Positions 26,803-35,661 of a DNA stretch of 64,000 bases are shown here, piece by piece (positions within the stretch are counted from its first letter, which is position 1; each line of letters begins with the position of its first letter). Made by a program: the position numbers and the translations under genes. Origin of the DNA: Bacillota bacterium (GTDB taxonomy: Bacteria > Sysuimicrobiota > Sysuimicrobiia > Sysuimicrobiales > Segetimicrobiaceae); NCBI GenBank assembly GCA_021324975.1, contig JAJPIA010000046.1:1-64000 (forward strand), read 5' to 3'. The notes beneath the pieces are model-generated. The model did no database searches. It had not been told where the DNA came from and saw only the letters and a list, made by a program, of their open reading frames with translations.

Positions 26803-28692
26803 TCACGCGATCATCGTGCCGCAGGCGCCGGCCCCACCAAGCCACCGGCAGAGCACCGCGACCGCCCACAGCCGCGACCAGTGGCTCTGTCCGCGCTCCA
26901 CGCGGTCGCGGAGCCGGGCGAGCGCGTCCCGCTGAAACAGCCCACCGCCGCCGTCGCCAAGGGCTTCGTCGACTCGCGCGCGCAGCGGACCACGGAGCCA
27001 CGGCCCAATGGGAAACGTAAACCCGCGCTTAGGCCTCGCCGCTTCCGCCGGCAGCCGGTCGCCGAACGCGCGGAGGAGCAGCCACTTCGGCGGATGCCCG
27101 TTGACGCGGAGCGCGCCGGGAAGCCGCGAAGCGAACTCCACGAGTGGATGATCAAGGAATGGGACCCGCACCTCCAGGCTGTGGGCCATGCTCATCACAT
27201 CCGTGTCCCGCAGCAACTGATTGTGCATGTAACCGCGCAGCTCGAGAACGCTCGTCGCGGCCACCGGGTCGCCCGGCAATTCCTCGGCCAGCGCGCCGAG
27301 CGCCGCCGCGGCATCGAACCGATCGCTCGCCTCGCGCACGGCGCCGGGGCACAGCAGCGTGGCCACTTCGTCCCCGGTCAGCAGTCCCCGCACCACGAGA
27401 TACGCCGACCGGGCCGTCGCCGGCAGCAGAAGACCTTCACGAAGCTTCGAGGACCGCGGGGACGGTATCATGCCGAGCGCCGTCGCCGCGAGCGGCCGCG
27501 CCAGCGGGATCCGGCGCGCCGCCTGCTGCCAGGCCAGCAACCTCGGGACACGCCGGAACGAAGGATATCCCCCGAACAGCTCATCGCCGCCAAGCCCGGA
27601 CAGTGCAACGACGGTCCCGGACCGGCGGGTGACCTCCGAGACGTAGTAGGTGTTGACGCCGTCGATCGTCGGCTGGTCCATCGCGCCGACAATGCGATCC
27701 AGATCGGCGGCGAGGTCGCCCCCGGACACCGGCCTCGCGGTGTGCTCGGTCTCGTAGCGCGTCGCGACCCGCGCAGCGTCTACGCCTTCGTCGTATTCTG
27801 CCTCGGGAAACGTGATCGAGAACGTGCGCACGTGCGCGTGCCCCGCTTCCCGCATTGCGGCGACGATCGCCCCGGAATCGACGCCGCCGCTCAGAAACAC
27901 GCCGACCGGCCTGTCGCTCACGAGATGGCCCCGCACCGCATCGACGAACCGCTCCCGCAACTCGCCGGCAGGCGCGTCTGTTGCGCGCGCCTGTTCCTCG
28001 GGGACCGGCACGCGCCAGTACGGACTCGGCGTCTCATCGGCGTCCGCGCCGAGAACGAACACCGTCGCGGGCGGCAACTCTTTCACCCCGGCAAAGATCG
28101 TGAGCGGACCGGGGACGGAGCCGAGACGCAGAAATGCCGCCACGCCGAGCGGGTCCACCGCCATCGAGGCTGGCGCGGCGGCCCGGATCGCGCGGATCTC
28201 GGAGGCAAACAGCCAGCCTCCCCCGCTGCGCGCGTAGTACAATGGCTTGATGCCGAGCCGGTCTCGCGCAAGCATCACGCGGCTGCTTCGGCCGTCCCAA
28301 ATGGCGAGCGCGAACATCCCGCGAAGCCGTCCCACCATCTCGATGCCGTCGCGAAGGTAAAGGTTGAGGATCACCTCGGTGTCGGAGTAGCCGGCGAATC
28401 GCCGACCCGCCCGCTCCAGCTCCTGCCGCAACTCCTGGAAGTTATAGATTTCGCCGTTGTAGGTGACGGCGACCCGGCCGTCGTCGCTGACCATCGGCTG
28501 GTGGCCGGCCGGAGAGAGGTCGATGATCGCGAGCCTTCGATTGCCGAGCGCCACGCGTCCCGACGGATCGCCCCACACGCCCGCGTCGTCGGGGCCGCGG
28601 TGGACAAGCGTGTCGGTCATGCGCGCGGCAACGGACCGAAGGTCCCCCGCATCCCCGCCGTCCGGCCGATAGATGCCGCAGATGCCGCACAC
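26803..28692 (-). CDS. asnB: Asparagine synthase (glutamine-hydrolysing)-like amidotransferase
   Basis: 629 residues from a GTG at 28692 that directly precedes TGC, giving the required N-terminal cysteine (C2 of MCGICGIY). It lies one base after the stop of the Uxs gene. Glutaminase motifs: HRGPDD at 31-36, NGEIYNF at 79-85, SDTEV. Synthetase domain: PP-loop SGGVDSG at 268-274 and LSGLGGDELFGGY. All key residues are present. In polysaccharide clusters such proteins often amidate uronic acids, and the neighbours make UDP-glucuronate; free asparagine synthesis is the alternative. A second copy is at 44503. Confidence 0.85.
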   Translation of the reverse strand: MCGICGIYRPDGGDAGDLRSVAARMTDTLVHRGPDDAGVWGDPSGRVALGNRRLAIIDLSPAGHQPMVSDDGRVAVTYNGEIYNFQELRQELERAGRRFAGYSDTEVILNLYLRDGIEMVGRLRGMFALAIWDGRSSRVMLARDRLGIKPLYYARSGGGWLFASEIRAIRAAAPASMAVDPLGVAAFLRLGSVPGPLTIFAGVKELPPATVFVLGADADETPSPYWRVPVPEEQARATDAPAGELRERFVDAVRGHLVSDRPVGVFLSGGVDSGAIVAAMREAGHAHVRTFSITFPEAEYDEGVDAARVATRYETEHTARPVSGGDLAADLDRIVGAMDQPTIDGVNTYYVSEVTRRSGTVVALSGLGGDELFGGYPSFRRVPRLLAWQQAARRIPLARPLAATALGMIPSPRSSKLREGLLLPATARSAYLVVRGLLTGDEVATLLCPGAVREASDRFDAAAALGALAEELPGDPVAATSVLELRGYMHNQLLRDTDVMSMAHSLEVRVPFLDHPLVEFASRLPGALRVNGHPPKWLLLRAFGDRLPAEAARPKRGFTFPIGPWLRGPLRARVDEALGDGGGGLFQRDALARLRDRVERGQSHWSRLWAVAVLCRWLGGAGACGTMIA

Positions 28693-28693
28693 G

Positions 28694-29632
28694 CTAGGCG
28701 TGACTCCCGACCCGCGCTGTGAACCACTCGAGGGTCCGCCGTAGACCATCTTCCAGCGAGACGCGGGGCTCCCAGCCAAGGAGCGTCCGGGCCCGCGTGA
28801 TATCGGGGCGGCGCCGCACGGGATCGTCCTGCGGCAGCGGCTTGTGCACGATCTCGCTGCGGCTGCCGGTAATCGCTAGGACCTTGCGGGCAAACTCGAG
28901 GATTGTAATCTCCTGCGGATTGCCGAGGTTCACAGGCTCGTGGACGTCTGATCGAACCAGGCGCGCGATCCCCTCGACTAGATCTGTGATGTAGCAGAAG
29001 CTCCGCGTCTGCGTACCATCGCCATACACTGTGAGTGGCTCCCCGCGCATCGCCTGGTTCAGCAACGTCGGGACGACGCGGCCATCTTCCTGTCTCATGC
29101 GCGGTCCATAGGTGTTAAAGATCCGAACGATGGCGGTGTTTAGGCCGTGGGCCCGATAGTACGCCATCGTGATGGCCTCGGCAAAGCGTTTGGCCTCGTC
29201 GTAACAGCCACGCGGCCCGACGGGGTTGACGTTGCCCCAGTAAGTCTCGGGCTGCGGCGAGACCTGCGGATCGCCGTAGACCTCGGACGTGGACGCCAGC
29301 AGAAACCGGGCACCCTTGGCCTTCGCCAGGCCCAGCGTGATCCACGTGCCGAGCGCGCCGGCCTTGAGCGTCTTGATGGGGTGCGTAAGATAGTCGACGG
29401 GGCTCGCAGCGCTGGCGAAGTGCAGCACATAGTCGACCGGCCCCGCCACCTCGATCGGCGTCGTGATGTCGTGCCGGCGAAGCTCGAAGCGCGGCTCGGA
29501 AATGTGCGCGAGGTTGTCCGCGCGGCCGGTAAGCAGGTTGTCCAGGCACAGCACATGCGCGCCGTCCGCGAGCAGCCGGTCGCATAGGTGCGACCCGATA
29601 AACCCGGCGCCGCCCGTCAGGACGATCCTCAT
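28694..29632 (-). CDS. uxs: UDP-glucuronate decarboxylase (UDP-xylose synthase)
   Basis: 312 residues. GGAGFIG at 7-13, [12 protein letters not shown] at 70-81, the STSEVYGDP segment with the glutamate E117 that marks decarboxylases, and YDEAK (Y144, K148). [10 protein letters not shown] and RSFCYITDL are also typical. It converts UDP-glucuronate to UDP-xylose via the 4-keto intermediate. The upstream Ugd gene ends four bases into this start, so the two-step pathway UDP-glucose to UDP-xylose is encoded as a coupled pair. Confidence 0.9.
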   Translation of the reverse strand: MRIVLTGGAGFIGSHLCDRLLADGAHVLCLDNLLTGRADNLAHISEPRFELRRHDITTPIEVAGPVDYVLHFASAASPVDYLTHPIKTLKAGALGTWITLGLAKAKGARFLLASTSEVYGDPQVSPQPETYWGNVNPVGPRGCYDEAKRFAEAITMAYYRAHGLNTAIVRIFNTYGPRMRQEDGRVVPTLLNQAMRGEPLTVYGDGTQTRSFCYITDLVEGIARLVRSDVHEPVNLGNPQEITILEFARKVLAITGSRSEIVHKPLPQDDPVRRRPDITRARTLLGWEPRVSLEDGLRRTLEWFTARVGSHA

Positions 29633-30918
29633 CGCCCCATCCCGGCGTAGTGAAATCCGTGGGCCCGCGCCTTCGCGGGATCGAGAATGTTACGGCCGTC
29701 GACAATGACAGGGCGCCGCATGAGCGAACGTAGGCGCATCAGGTCGAGCCGCTGAAACTCCTCCCATTCGGTCAGGAGAACCACGGCATCGCTCCCCCGG
29801 CATGCCTCGTACGGCTCGTCGTAGTACGCGACCGACGGCAGCAGACGGCTGGCGTTTGGCTCGGCCACGGGGTCGTAGGCTCTGACCTGGGCGCCCTCCC
29901 GCAGCAGACGCTCGATCACGCAGACGGACGGAGCCTCACGCATGTCATCCGTGTTCGGCTTGAACGCTAGGCCGAGGACGGTGACGACACGGTGCGACAG
30001 CACCCACAGCGCGTCTTTGAGATGCCGGATCAACAGCTCGCGCTGCCCTTCATTGACGCGGGCGACTTCCTGCAGCAGGCGAAAGTCGTAGCCGGCCTCG
30101 TTCGCGATCCGAACGAAGGCTGCGACGTCCTTCGGGAAACAGGAGCCGCCGTACCCCACGCCGGCGTTCAAGAAGGCCCGCCCGATCCGCTCGTCATGGC
30201 CCATGCCTTCGGCGACCAGCTTGACGTCGGCGCCGACGCGCTCGCACACGTTGGCGACGGCGTTGATGTAAGAAATCTTCATCGCCAGAAATGCGTTGCT
30301 CGCGTGCTTGATGAGCTCCGCCGTCGCCAGGTTGGTTACGAGGATCGGACAGTCGAACGGACGGTAGACTTCGCGCAGCAGCTTCTCCGCGCGCTCGCTC
30401 GTGACACCGATGACGATCCGGTCTGGATGCATGAAATCGTAGATCGCCGACCCCTCCCGCGTGAACTCGGGATTGGAGGCGATGTCAAACGGCACCGAGC
30501 CGCCCGTGAGAAGCATGATCTGATCCCGGATACGCTCGCCGGTGCGCACGGGGACCGTGCTCTTCTCCACGATCACCCGGTAGTCGCGCAGGGATTCCGC
30601 GATCGTCTCCGCCACGGCCGCAACAGCTGTAACATCAGCGTCGCCGCTCTCGAGCGACGGCGTGCCTACCGTGATGAAGATGACCTCGGAATCCCGCACC
30701 GCCTCAGCGGTATCCGTCGTAAACCGGAGCCGCCGATGCTCCGCGCCGCGCGCCAGCAGCTCCTCGATCCCCGGCTCGAAGATCGGAGAGCGGCCGGCCT
30801 GCAGCGCGCGGATGCGTTCCTCGTCCCGGTCAACGCCGATTACGTGATGCCCCAGGTCCGCGAAACAGGCGGCCGTGACTAACCCGACATATCCCGTGCC
30901 GATGACGCTCAGTCGCAT
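29629..30918 (-). CDS. ugd: UDP-glucose 6-dehydrogenase
   Basis: 429 residues, full length. NAD-binding loop IGTGYVGLV at 6-14, VGTPS at 84-88, [21 protein letters not shown], catalytic lysine K204 and N208 in [14 protein letters not shown], and the nucleophile C260 in [12 protein letters not shown]. Oxidises UDP-glucose to UDP-glucuronate with two NAD. It feeds the decarboxylase next door and possibly the epimerase at 48636. It serves as the catalytically complete contrast to the cysteine-less paralogue at 9783. Confidence 0.93.
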   Translation of the reverse strand: MRLSVIGTGYVGLVTAACFADLGHHVIGVDRDEERIRALQAGRSPIFEPGIEELLARGAEHRRLRFTTDTAEAVRDSEVIFITVGTPSLESGDADVTAVAAVAETIAESLRDYRVIVEKSTVPVRTGERIRDQIMLLTGGSVPFDIASNPEFTREGSAIYDFMHPDRIVIGVTSERAEKLLREVYRPFDCPILVTNLATAELIKHASNAFLAMKISYINAVANVCERVGADVKLVAEGMGHDERIGRAFLNAGVGYGGSCFPKDVAAFVRIANEAGYDFRLLQEVARVNEGQRELLIRHLKDALWVLSHRVVTVLGLAFKPNTDDMREAPSVCVIERLLREGAQVRAYDPVAEPNASRLLPSVAYYDEPYEACRGSDAVVLLTEWEEFQRLDLMRLRSLMRRPVIVDGRNILDPAKARAHGFHYAGMGR

Positions 30919-30986
30919 GAAACCGCCTCGCTCTCGTTGATAATCCTGGTCACCGGCCCACCGGATCTCTGGATATGCTGCCTCAT
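30909..30986 (-). CDS. Possible 25-residue leader ORF overlapping ugd start
   Basis: An ATG at 30986 has GGAGG eight bases upstream and opens a 25-codon frame whose stop TGA falls inside the first codons of ugd, in a different frame. The spacing and overlap would allow translational coupling of ugd. The peptide contains [15 protein letters not shown] and has no known motif. It may equally be chance upstream sequence. Confidence 0.28.
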   Translation of the reverse strand: MRQHIQRSGGPVTRIINESEAVSCD

Positions 30987-31539
30987 GGTATCATCCTCCA
31001 GCCGGGCACGCAATTTTGCCGGACCGCGGGGCGCCGCCCGCAGTCCGGCTGACAGGATGGACGCCCGATCCCCAGCCCGCTGTTCCACACGGTCTCGCAG
31101 ACGCACCACAAAGGCGCGATCGCACGCTCACGCATCGACCATGATCGCGCCCATGGGTAACCGCGACCGAGCGGCTGTCCCAATGTCGCCGTGCCACTCG
31201 ACCGCGGCTTGTTCCCGGTCAGCATCTCGAAGCGACGCGGAGGGCGGTACCAAGAAACCACGCCACACCGTGCGATCCTCCGTCCGCCCATCCTCGGTAA
31301 CCATCGGGAGCGTGTCGCCGTGCGGGGGATCCGACGGATCGAGAAAGCCGTACCGGTTACCGTGAACTCGCCGGCGTCTTCTGCCGGCTTATTTTTCCAT
31401 AAGCCGCATAACACAAACTTGCGGGTTCAGCGTCTACTCCGCGGTTGGGGACGCGCGTGGCGCACCATGCGTGTGCTGGCAATTCAGGCCTCGCGGCGCC
31501 GCCGGCGTGTCCGGTCGCGGGCCTGATGGGCGCCGGGCG
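30987..31539. other. Intergenic stretch with a hairpin, no gene recognised
   Basis: About 550 bp between ugd and the ligase gene has only short, compositionally odd frames with no recognisable product. Bases 31385-31406 form a perfect 8-bp hairpin, CGGCTTAT-6-ATAAGCCG, without a T-run. A GGTTACCGAGG segment near 31300 recalls part of a GEMM riboswitch, but the rest of that motif is missing. The region must contain the promoter for the ugd-uxs-asnB-GT4 genes. Confidence 0.4.
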
Positions 31540-32775
31540 TTAGGCCGGCACGATCGCCAGCGCGAGCAACAGCCATGCGCCTGCGCTCGTGCTGATCGAG
31601 AACAGCGTGTTATCGGCCAGCTGATCGACAAGCAGGCCGAGCCACAGCGCGCCGATCGCGGCGCGGTAGGGATCAAACTCGGGCGACAGCGCGCGCCCGT
31701 TCCGTCGCCACGCTCGGGCCGCCTCGACCCCGACCCAGCACGCGGCGAGCAGCCCGAGCAGCCCGGTCTCCACCGCCAGGTTGAGGCCCATGTTGAAGGC
31801 AAAGGGCTCGGGACTCATGGCGGGACTCTTTTGCCGGTCGTACGCGGTCTCGAACGTGCCAAACCCGGTGCCGAGGAGCGGCCGCTCGGCGATCATCCGG
31901 AGCGAGGTCTCCCAGATCTGGACACGGTTGCCCGTGACGTCGCTCATGGTGTACCGAATCCGGGACATGAGCTGCGGAGAAGCGGCCACCAGGACGACGA
32001 ACGCCGCGAGCCCGGCCACGAGCAGCGCCGCGGCCAAGCGGGGGCGGCCCCGTAGTTCCTTCCAAACAAGGAACACGACGGCAAGCAGCCATCCGACGAT
32101 CGAGGCCCGCGAGGCCGTCGCGAGCAACGCCACGAAGCCGACGGCGCTCGCGACGGCCCAGAGCGCCCGTTCCCGGCCCCGGCTGCGAAACGCGAGCCCA
32201 AGGGCGAGCACGCTCCCGAGCATCATGGTCGTGCCGAGTCCGTTTGGCCCGACGCCGTGGAAGATCTCCGCCCGCTCGGGGACGACCTCGCCGCCGTTGA
32301 GCCGGATCGGGTGGCTCAGGCTGTAGGCGAGCCCGGCGAGGCCCGTCACCGCCGACCCGGCCGCCCAGGCCCGAAGTAGCGGCCCCCGGACCGCGGGGTC
32401 GCGGCGTAAGAGCCACGTCAACCCGCCGAAGTAGACAACCCCCGACAGGATCAGCGCCAGCGTGACGACCGCGGCGACGGATCGATACGGCGACAGCAGC
32501 GCCGAGGCCACCAGAACGGCGCCGAATGCTGCGAGCGGCAAGTCGACCGGCGTCCGAACCCAGAGCCACTCGCGTCGCTGGATCAGCCGCCACACCTGTC
32601 CGAAGAACAGCAGGCCGAACCCGATGGTGGAATACCCGGCGGCAAACAAGGCGGCGATGGCGAGCGCGGCCCAGCGGATGTAGGTGGAAAATGCCCCACC
32701 CGGCAGCCGCACGGGCGCCGCCTCCGGGTGATTGAGGCCGACGGTCACGATCGCGCCTGTGGCCGCGCCGGCCAC
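31540..32775 (-). CDS. O-antigen ligase (WaaL/Wzy_C family) membrane protein
   Basis: About 411 residues from a GTG at 32775; GTG at 32748 is a close alternative, and the frame stays open to 32964, where it would overlap the preceding gene. About 11 helices, with the family's periplasmic loop carrying RIRYTMSDVTGNRVQIWETSLRMIAERPLLGTGFGTFE (read in two parts: NRVQIWETSLRMIAERPLLG and GTGFGTFE). The conserved Arg and the RPLLGTGFG motif mark ligases and related polymerases. It would join the polymer to the lipid A-type core at the outer face of the inner membrane. Confidence 0.8.
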   Translation of the reverse strand: MAGAATGAIVTVGLNHPEAAPVRLPGGAFSTYIRWAALAIAALFAAGYSTIGFGLLFFGQVWRLIQRREWLWVRTPVDLPLAAFGAVLVASALLSPYRSVAAVVTLALILSGVVYFGGLTWLLRRDPAVRGPLLRAWAAGSAVTGLAGLAYSLSHPIRLNGGEVVPERAEIFHGVGPNGLGTTMMLGSVLALGLAFRSRGRERALWAVASAVGFVALLATASRASIVGWLLAVVFLVWKELRGRPRLAAALLVAGLAAFVVLVAASPQLMSRIRYTMSDVTGNRVQIWETSLRMIAERPLLGTGFGTFETAYDRQKSPAMSPEPFAFNMGLNLAVETGLLGLLAACWVGVEAARAWRRNGRALSPEFDPYRAAIGALWLGLLVDQLADNTLFSISTSAGAWLLLALAIVPA

Positions 32776-32917
32776 GGAAACGCCCGGCGGTGTTCGGAGA
32801 CCACCCTTGGAGACCCACGCATGAGGCGGCTCGGCGCCAAGCGTTTGGCCGATTTGCCGGCGTGGCTTCTCTTGACGACCTGCGCGCCCGAGGGGCCGGC
32901 CGATGGTGCGCGTGGGG

Positions 32918-34789
32918 TCACGTGCGAAGCCGACCCGAGCCCGCGCCGATCCTCGCCCGCACATCGCGGACGAGCGCGGCGACCACCTCGTACCGCCCGA
33001 ACGACGGCATCAGGTACGCTCCGTCGATCCGGTCCAGCAGTCCCAGGAGCAGCTCTCGCGCGAGGCGCAGCCCCTCCTCCCGCCCCGCGCTTCCCGCGGC
33101 CTGCATACGCTCGCGGACCCACGGCGGGATGGTGATGCCCGGCACCTCGTTGTGCAGAAACTCGGCGTGCCGGGAGCTCTGCAGCGGCAGCACGCCGACC
33201 AGGACCGGGACGGGAAGGCGCCCCACGCGCTGCTCGAACGCGTCCAGCACCTCCGGCTCGTAGATCGGCTGCGTCATGAAAAAATCCACCCCGGCCTCGA
33301 GCTTGCGCTCCAGGCGCGGCAACTCCCGCTCGAGCGTCGCGGGGTGCATGTCGAGCGCGGCCCCGATCAAGAAGCGGGCCGGGTGGCCGATCGACTTGCC
33401 GCTGAGGTCGAGGCCGTCGTTGAACTGCTTGATGATCCGGATGAGGCCCGGGCTGTCGACGTCGTACACTGCGGTGACGTTCGGGTAGTCGCCGCGCGGC
33501 GGCTCGCCGGTGAGCGCCAGCACGTTGCGGACGCCCATCGCGTGCGCGCCGATGAGATCCGCCTGCAGGCCGACGAGGTTGCGGTCCCGGGTGGTGAAAT
33601 GGATGATCGTCTCGATGCCCGCGTGCTGTTGGATCAGATAGCACATGGCGAGCGCGCTCATGCGTACGCGCCCGATCGGGCTGTCGCCCACGTCGATCAC
33701 GTCGGCGCCGGCCTCCTTGAGGAGCCGCGCGCCCTCGAGATCCTTGGTCGCGTCGAGGCCCTTGGGCGGGTCCACCTCCACGCTGATCACGAAGGCCCGG
33801 CCGAGCTTCCGCGCAAGCTCGCTCGGCTCATCCACGCGGCGCGGCGCGGCGTCTTGGGGCGCGACCCGCTCGGCCACGGCGGGCGCCACAGAATCGGGTC
33901 GCAGGTCGGCGACCGCGCGCGCCAGCGCGGCGATATGCTCGGGCGTGGTGCCGCAGCATCCCCCGACCACGACGGCGCCCGCGGCGATCATCTTGCGCCC
34001 GTAGGCCGCGACGTGCTCCGGCGACGAGAGGTACAGGTAGCGACCCTCGATCAGCGTGGGGAACCCGGCGTTCGGCTGGGCCGACAGGGGCGTCCGCGCC
34101 ACGGCGGCCATGTGCTGCACGACCTCCAGCATCGGCACCGGCCCGACGCTGCAGTTCGCGCCGATCACGTCGGCGCCGAGGCCTTCGAGCGCGGCGACGA
34201 CCTCCGCCGGGCTGTGGCCGTACCGCGTGCGGCCGTCGTCCGTAAACGTCATCTGTGCGATCATCGGAAGGTCGCACGCTTCACGGGCCGCCCGGAGCGC
34301 CTCCTGGATCTCGGTGAGGTCGGAGAAGGTCTCGAGGATCAGGACGTCCACCCCGCCCTCGACCAGCGCGTCGATCTGGGCGCGAAACGCCGCGCGCGCC
34401 TCCGGCGGCGTGATGCGCCCGTACGGCGCCACCGGCCGGCCGAGCGGTCCCACGGAGCCGGCGATCCAGATGGGCCGTCCGAAGACGTCGCGGGCCTCCT
34501 TCGCGAGCTTCGCTCCGTGCCGGTTGAAATCGCGCACCCGCTCCGCAAGACCGTGCGCGCCCAAGCGCACCGCGTTCGCGCCAAAGGTGTTCGTCTCGAT
34601 CATCTCGGCGCCGGCGCGCAGATAATCCAGGTGGACGTTCAGGACGAGCTCGCGCTGCGTGACGTTGAGCGCGTCGAAGCACTGGTCGAAGGGCACGCCG
34701 CGTGCGTACAGCAAGGTCCCCATGGCGCCGTCGCACACGAGCGGGCCCTGCCGGAGCCGCGCCAGGAACGGGTGGTCGGGCCGCGTCAC
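32918..34789 (-). CDS. Bifunctional homocysteine S-methyltransferase / methylenetetrahydrofolate reductase
   Basis: 623 residues from the GTG at 34789, which overlaps the TGA of the upstream gene. The N-terminal half (about 1-295) is a homocysteine methyltransferase barrel with the three zinc cysteines C213 (GANCS) and C278-C279 (GGCCGT), plus LVCDGAMGT and ETNTFG. The C-terminal half (about 325-610) is a MetF-type flavin barrel with FVISVEVDPPKG, ALTGEPPRGDYP and VDFFMTQPIY. Fusions of this type (YitJ-like) are known in Gram-positives and related lineages and recycle methionine from folate methyl groups. It is the one central-metabolism gene in an otherwise envelope-directed segment. Confidence 0.9.
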   Translation of the reverse strand: MTRPDHPFLARLRQGPLVCDGAMGTLLYARGVPFDQCFDALNVTQRELVLNVHLDYLRAGAEMIETNTFGANAVRLGAHGLAERVRDFNRHGAKLAKEARDVFGRPIWIAGSVGPLGRPVAPYGRITPPEARAAFRAQIDALVEGGVDVLILETFSDLTEIQEALRAAREACDLPMIAQMTFTDDGRTRYGHSPAEVVAALEGLGADVIGANCSVGPVPMLEVVQHMAAVARTPLSAQPNAGFPTLIEGRYLYLSSPEHVAAYGRKMIAAGAVVVGGCCGTTPEHIAALARAVADLRPDSVAPAVAERVAPQDAAPRRVDEPSELARKLGRAFVISVEVDPPKGLDATKDLEGARLLKEAGADVIDVGDSPIGRVRMSALAMCYLIQQHAGIETIIHFTTRDRNLVGLQADLIGAHAMGVRNVLALTGEPPRGDYPNVTAVYDVDSPGLIRIIKQFNDGLDLSGKSIGHPARFLIGAALDMHPATLERELPRLERKLEAGVDFFMTQPIYEPEVLDAFEQRVGRLPVPVLVGVLPLQSSRHAEFLHNEVPGITIPPWVRERMQAAGSAGREEGLRLARELLLGLLDRIDGAYLMPSFGRYEVVAALVRDVRARIGAGSGRLRT

Positions 34790-35538
34790 GGCTTGAGCTG
34801 CAGGGGCGTGCCCCCGCACGCTGCGCAGGGCTGCGAGTAATCGGCCTGGCTGCTCAACACGAAGACGTCCTTGTCCAGGCGGAACGTGCGCAGGGGAAAC
34901 TGGACCGGCCAGCTGCGAAAGTCGAGCACGGGATTGATCTGCCGCTCGATCTTGTCGACGAGGACGTACGGCAATGGCAGCGAGTTGACGAAGAGCTGCT
35001 GCAGGTGAAAAAATACCTCGGGCGCCCCGTACACTTGGAAGACGCCCTGCATCCGGACGCGCGTCGGCACGCCGTTGTACATCACGGTCCCGACGGCCGT
35101 AATCGCGTCCTCCTGCGCCCTGAGCTGGACGTCCCGCACCGCCCCCTGATGGTTCAGGAAGTCCTGGACGCTCGCCAGCGCGAGCTTGCCGTACACGTTG
35201 CTCTCCCGCACGTCGAGCACCTTGAGCGTCCCCTGCCGCAGGGCCTCGGGATCGAAGCTCGCGCCCACGAGCCGGACCCACAACTGATCGATCCGCATGC
35301 CCTTGATCTCCGGCCGCTCGGCGTACACGCTGATGCGGGCGTAGCCTCCGTCGTACAGGTCGGGCACGGCGTCGACGCGCAGCACAGGCGGATGGTTGAG
35401 GAGATCCGCAAACACGGGCGGCAGGAGCGAGGTGTCCGCAATGGTAAATGCGCGCGCGGGCGCCGCGGCCATGACGGCGCAGCCGACGACCACGAGGGCG
35501 GCGACATATCGGCGCATGATGCGACCCGTTCGAAGCAT
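34786..35538 (-). CDS. DUF2993 (LmeA-like) secreted lipid-binding protein
   Basis: 250 residues from the ATG at 35538 with AAGGAG ten bases upstream; ATG at 35517 is an alternative. A signal peptide covers about 1-30, ending APARA. The rest is a beta-rich domain with GGYARISVYAERPEIKGMRIDQLWVRLVG and FQVYGAPEVFF, matching DUF2993. The mycobacterial member LmeA binds phospholipids and helps lipoglycan assembly; a role in outer-envelope lipid or polysaccharide handling is inferred. It lies just downstream of lptD. A CAACG-type pair of cysteines (CAAC) occurs near the C-terminus. Confidence 0.7.
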   Translation of the reverse strand: MLRTGRIMRRYVAALVVVGCAVMAAAPARAFTIADTSLLPPVFADLLNHPPVLRVDAVPDLYDGGYARISVYAERPEIKGMRIDQLWVRLVGASFDPEALRQGTLKVLDVRESNVYGKLALASVQDFLNHQGAVRDVQLRAQEDAITAVGTVMYNGVPTRVRMQGVFQVYGAPEVFFHLQQLFVNSLPLPYVLVDKIERQINPVLDFRSWPVQFPLRTFRLDKDVFVLSSQADYSQPCAACGGTPLQLKP

Positions 35539-35661
35539 CGAGAAGCAACTCCTTCCGTGTGCAGGCTCACCACATCCTAAGATCATGCCCACTTGACGGA
35601 AGAACGCGCGGACTATTGGGACACCACTCACTATACGGCCGGGCGGGGAGTCGGAAAAGAC

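Noticed and set aside
26881-28722. Long plus-strand open frame of about 613 codons
   Set aside because: It is the antisense of the asparagine-synthase-like gene; composition is Arg/His-rich with no domain, and the minus strand has all catalytic motifs.
31261-31320. GEMM (cyclic-di-GMP) riboswitch-like GGTTACCGAGG on the minus strand
   Set aside because: The other conserved blocks of that aptamer (GGGCAAACC, GACGCAAAGC) are absent.
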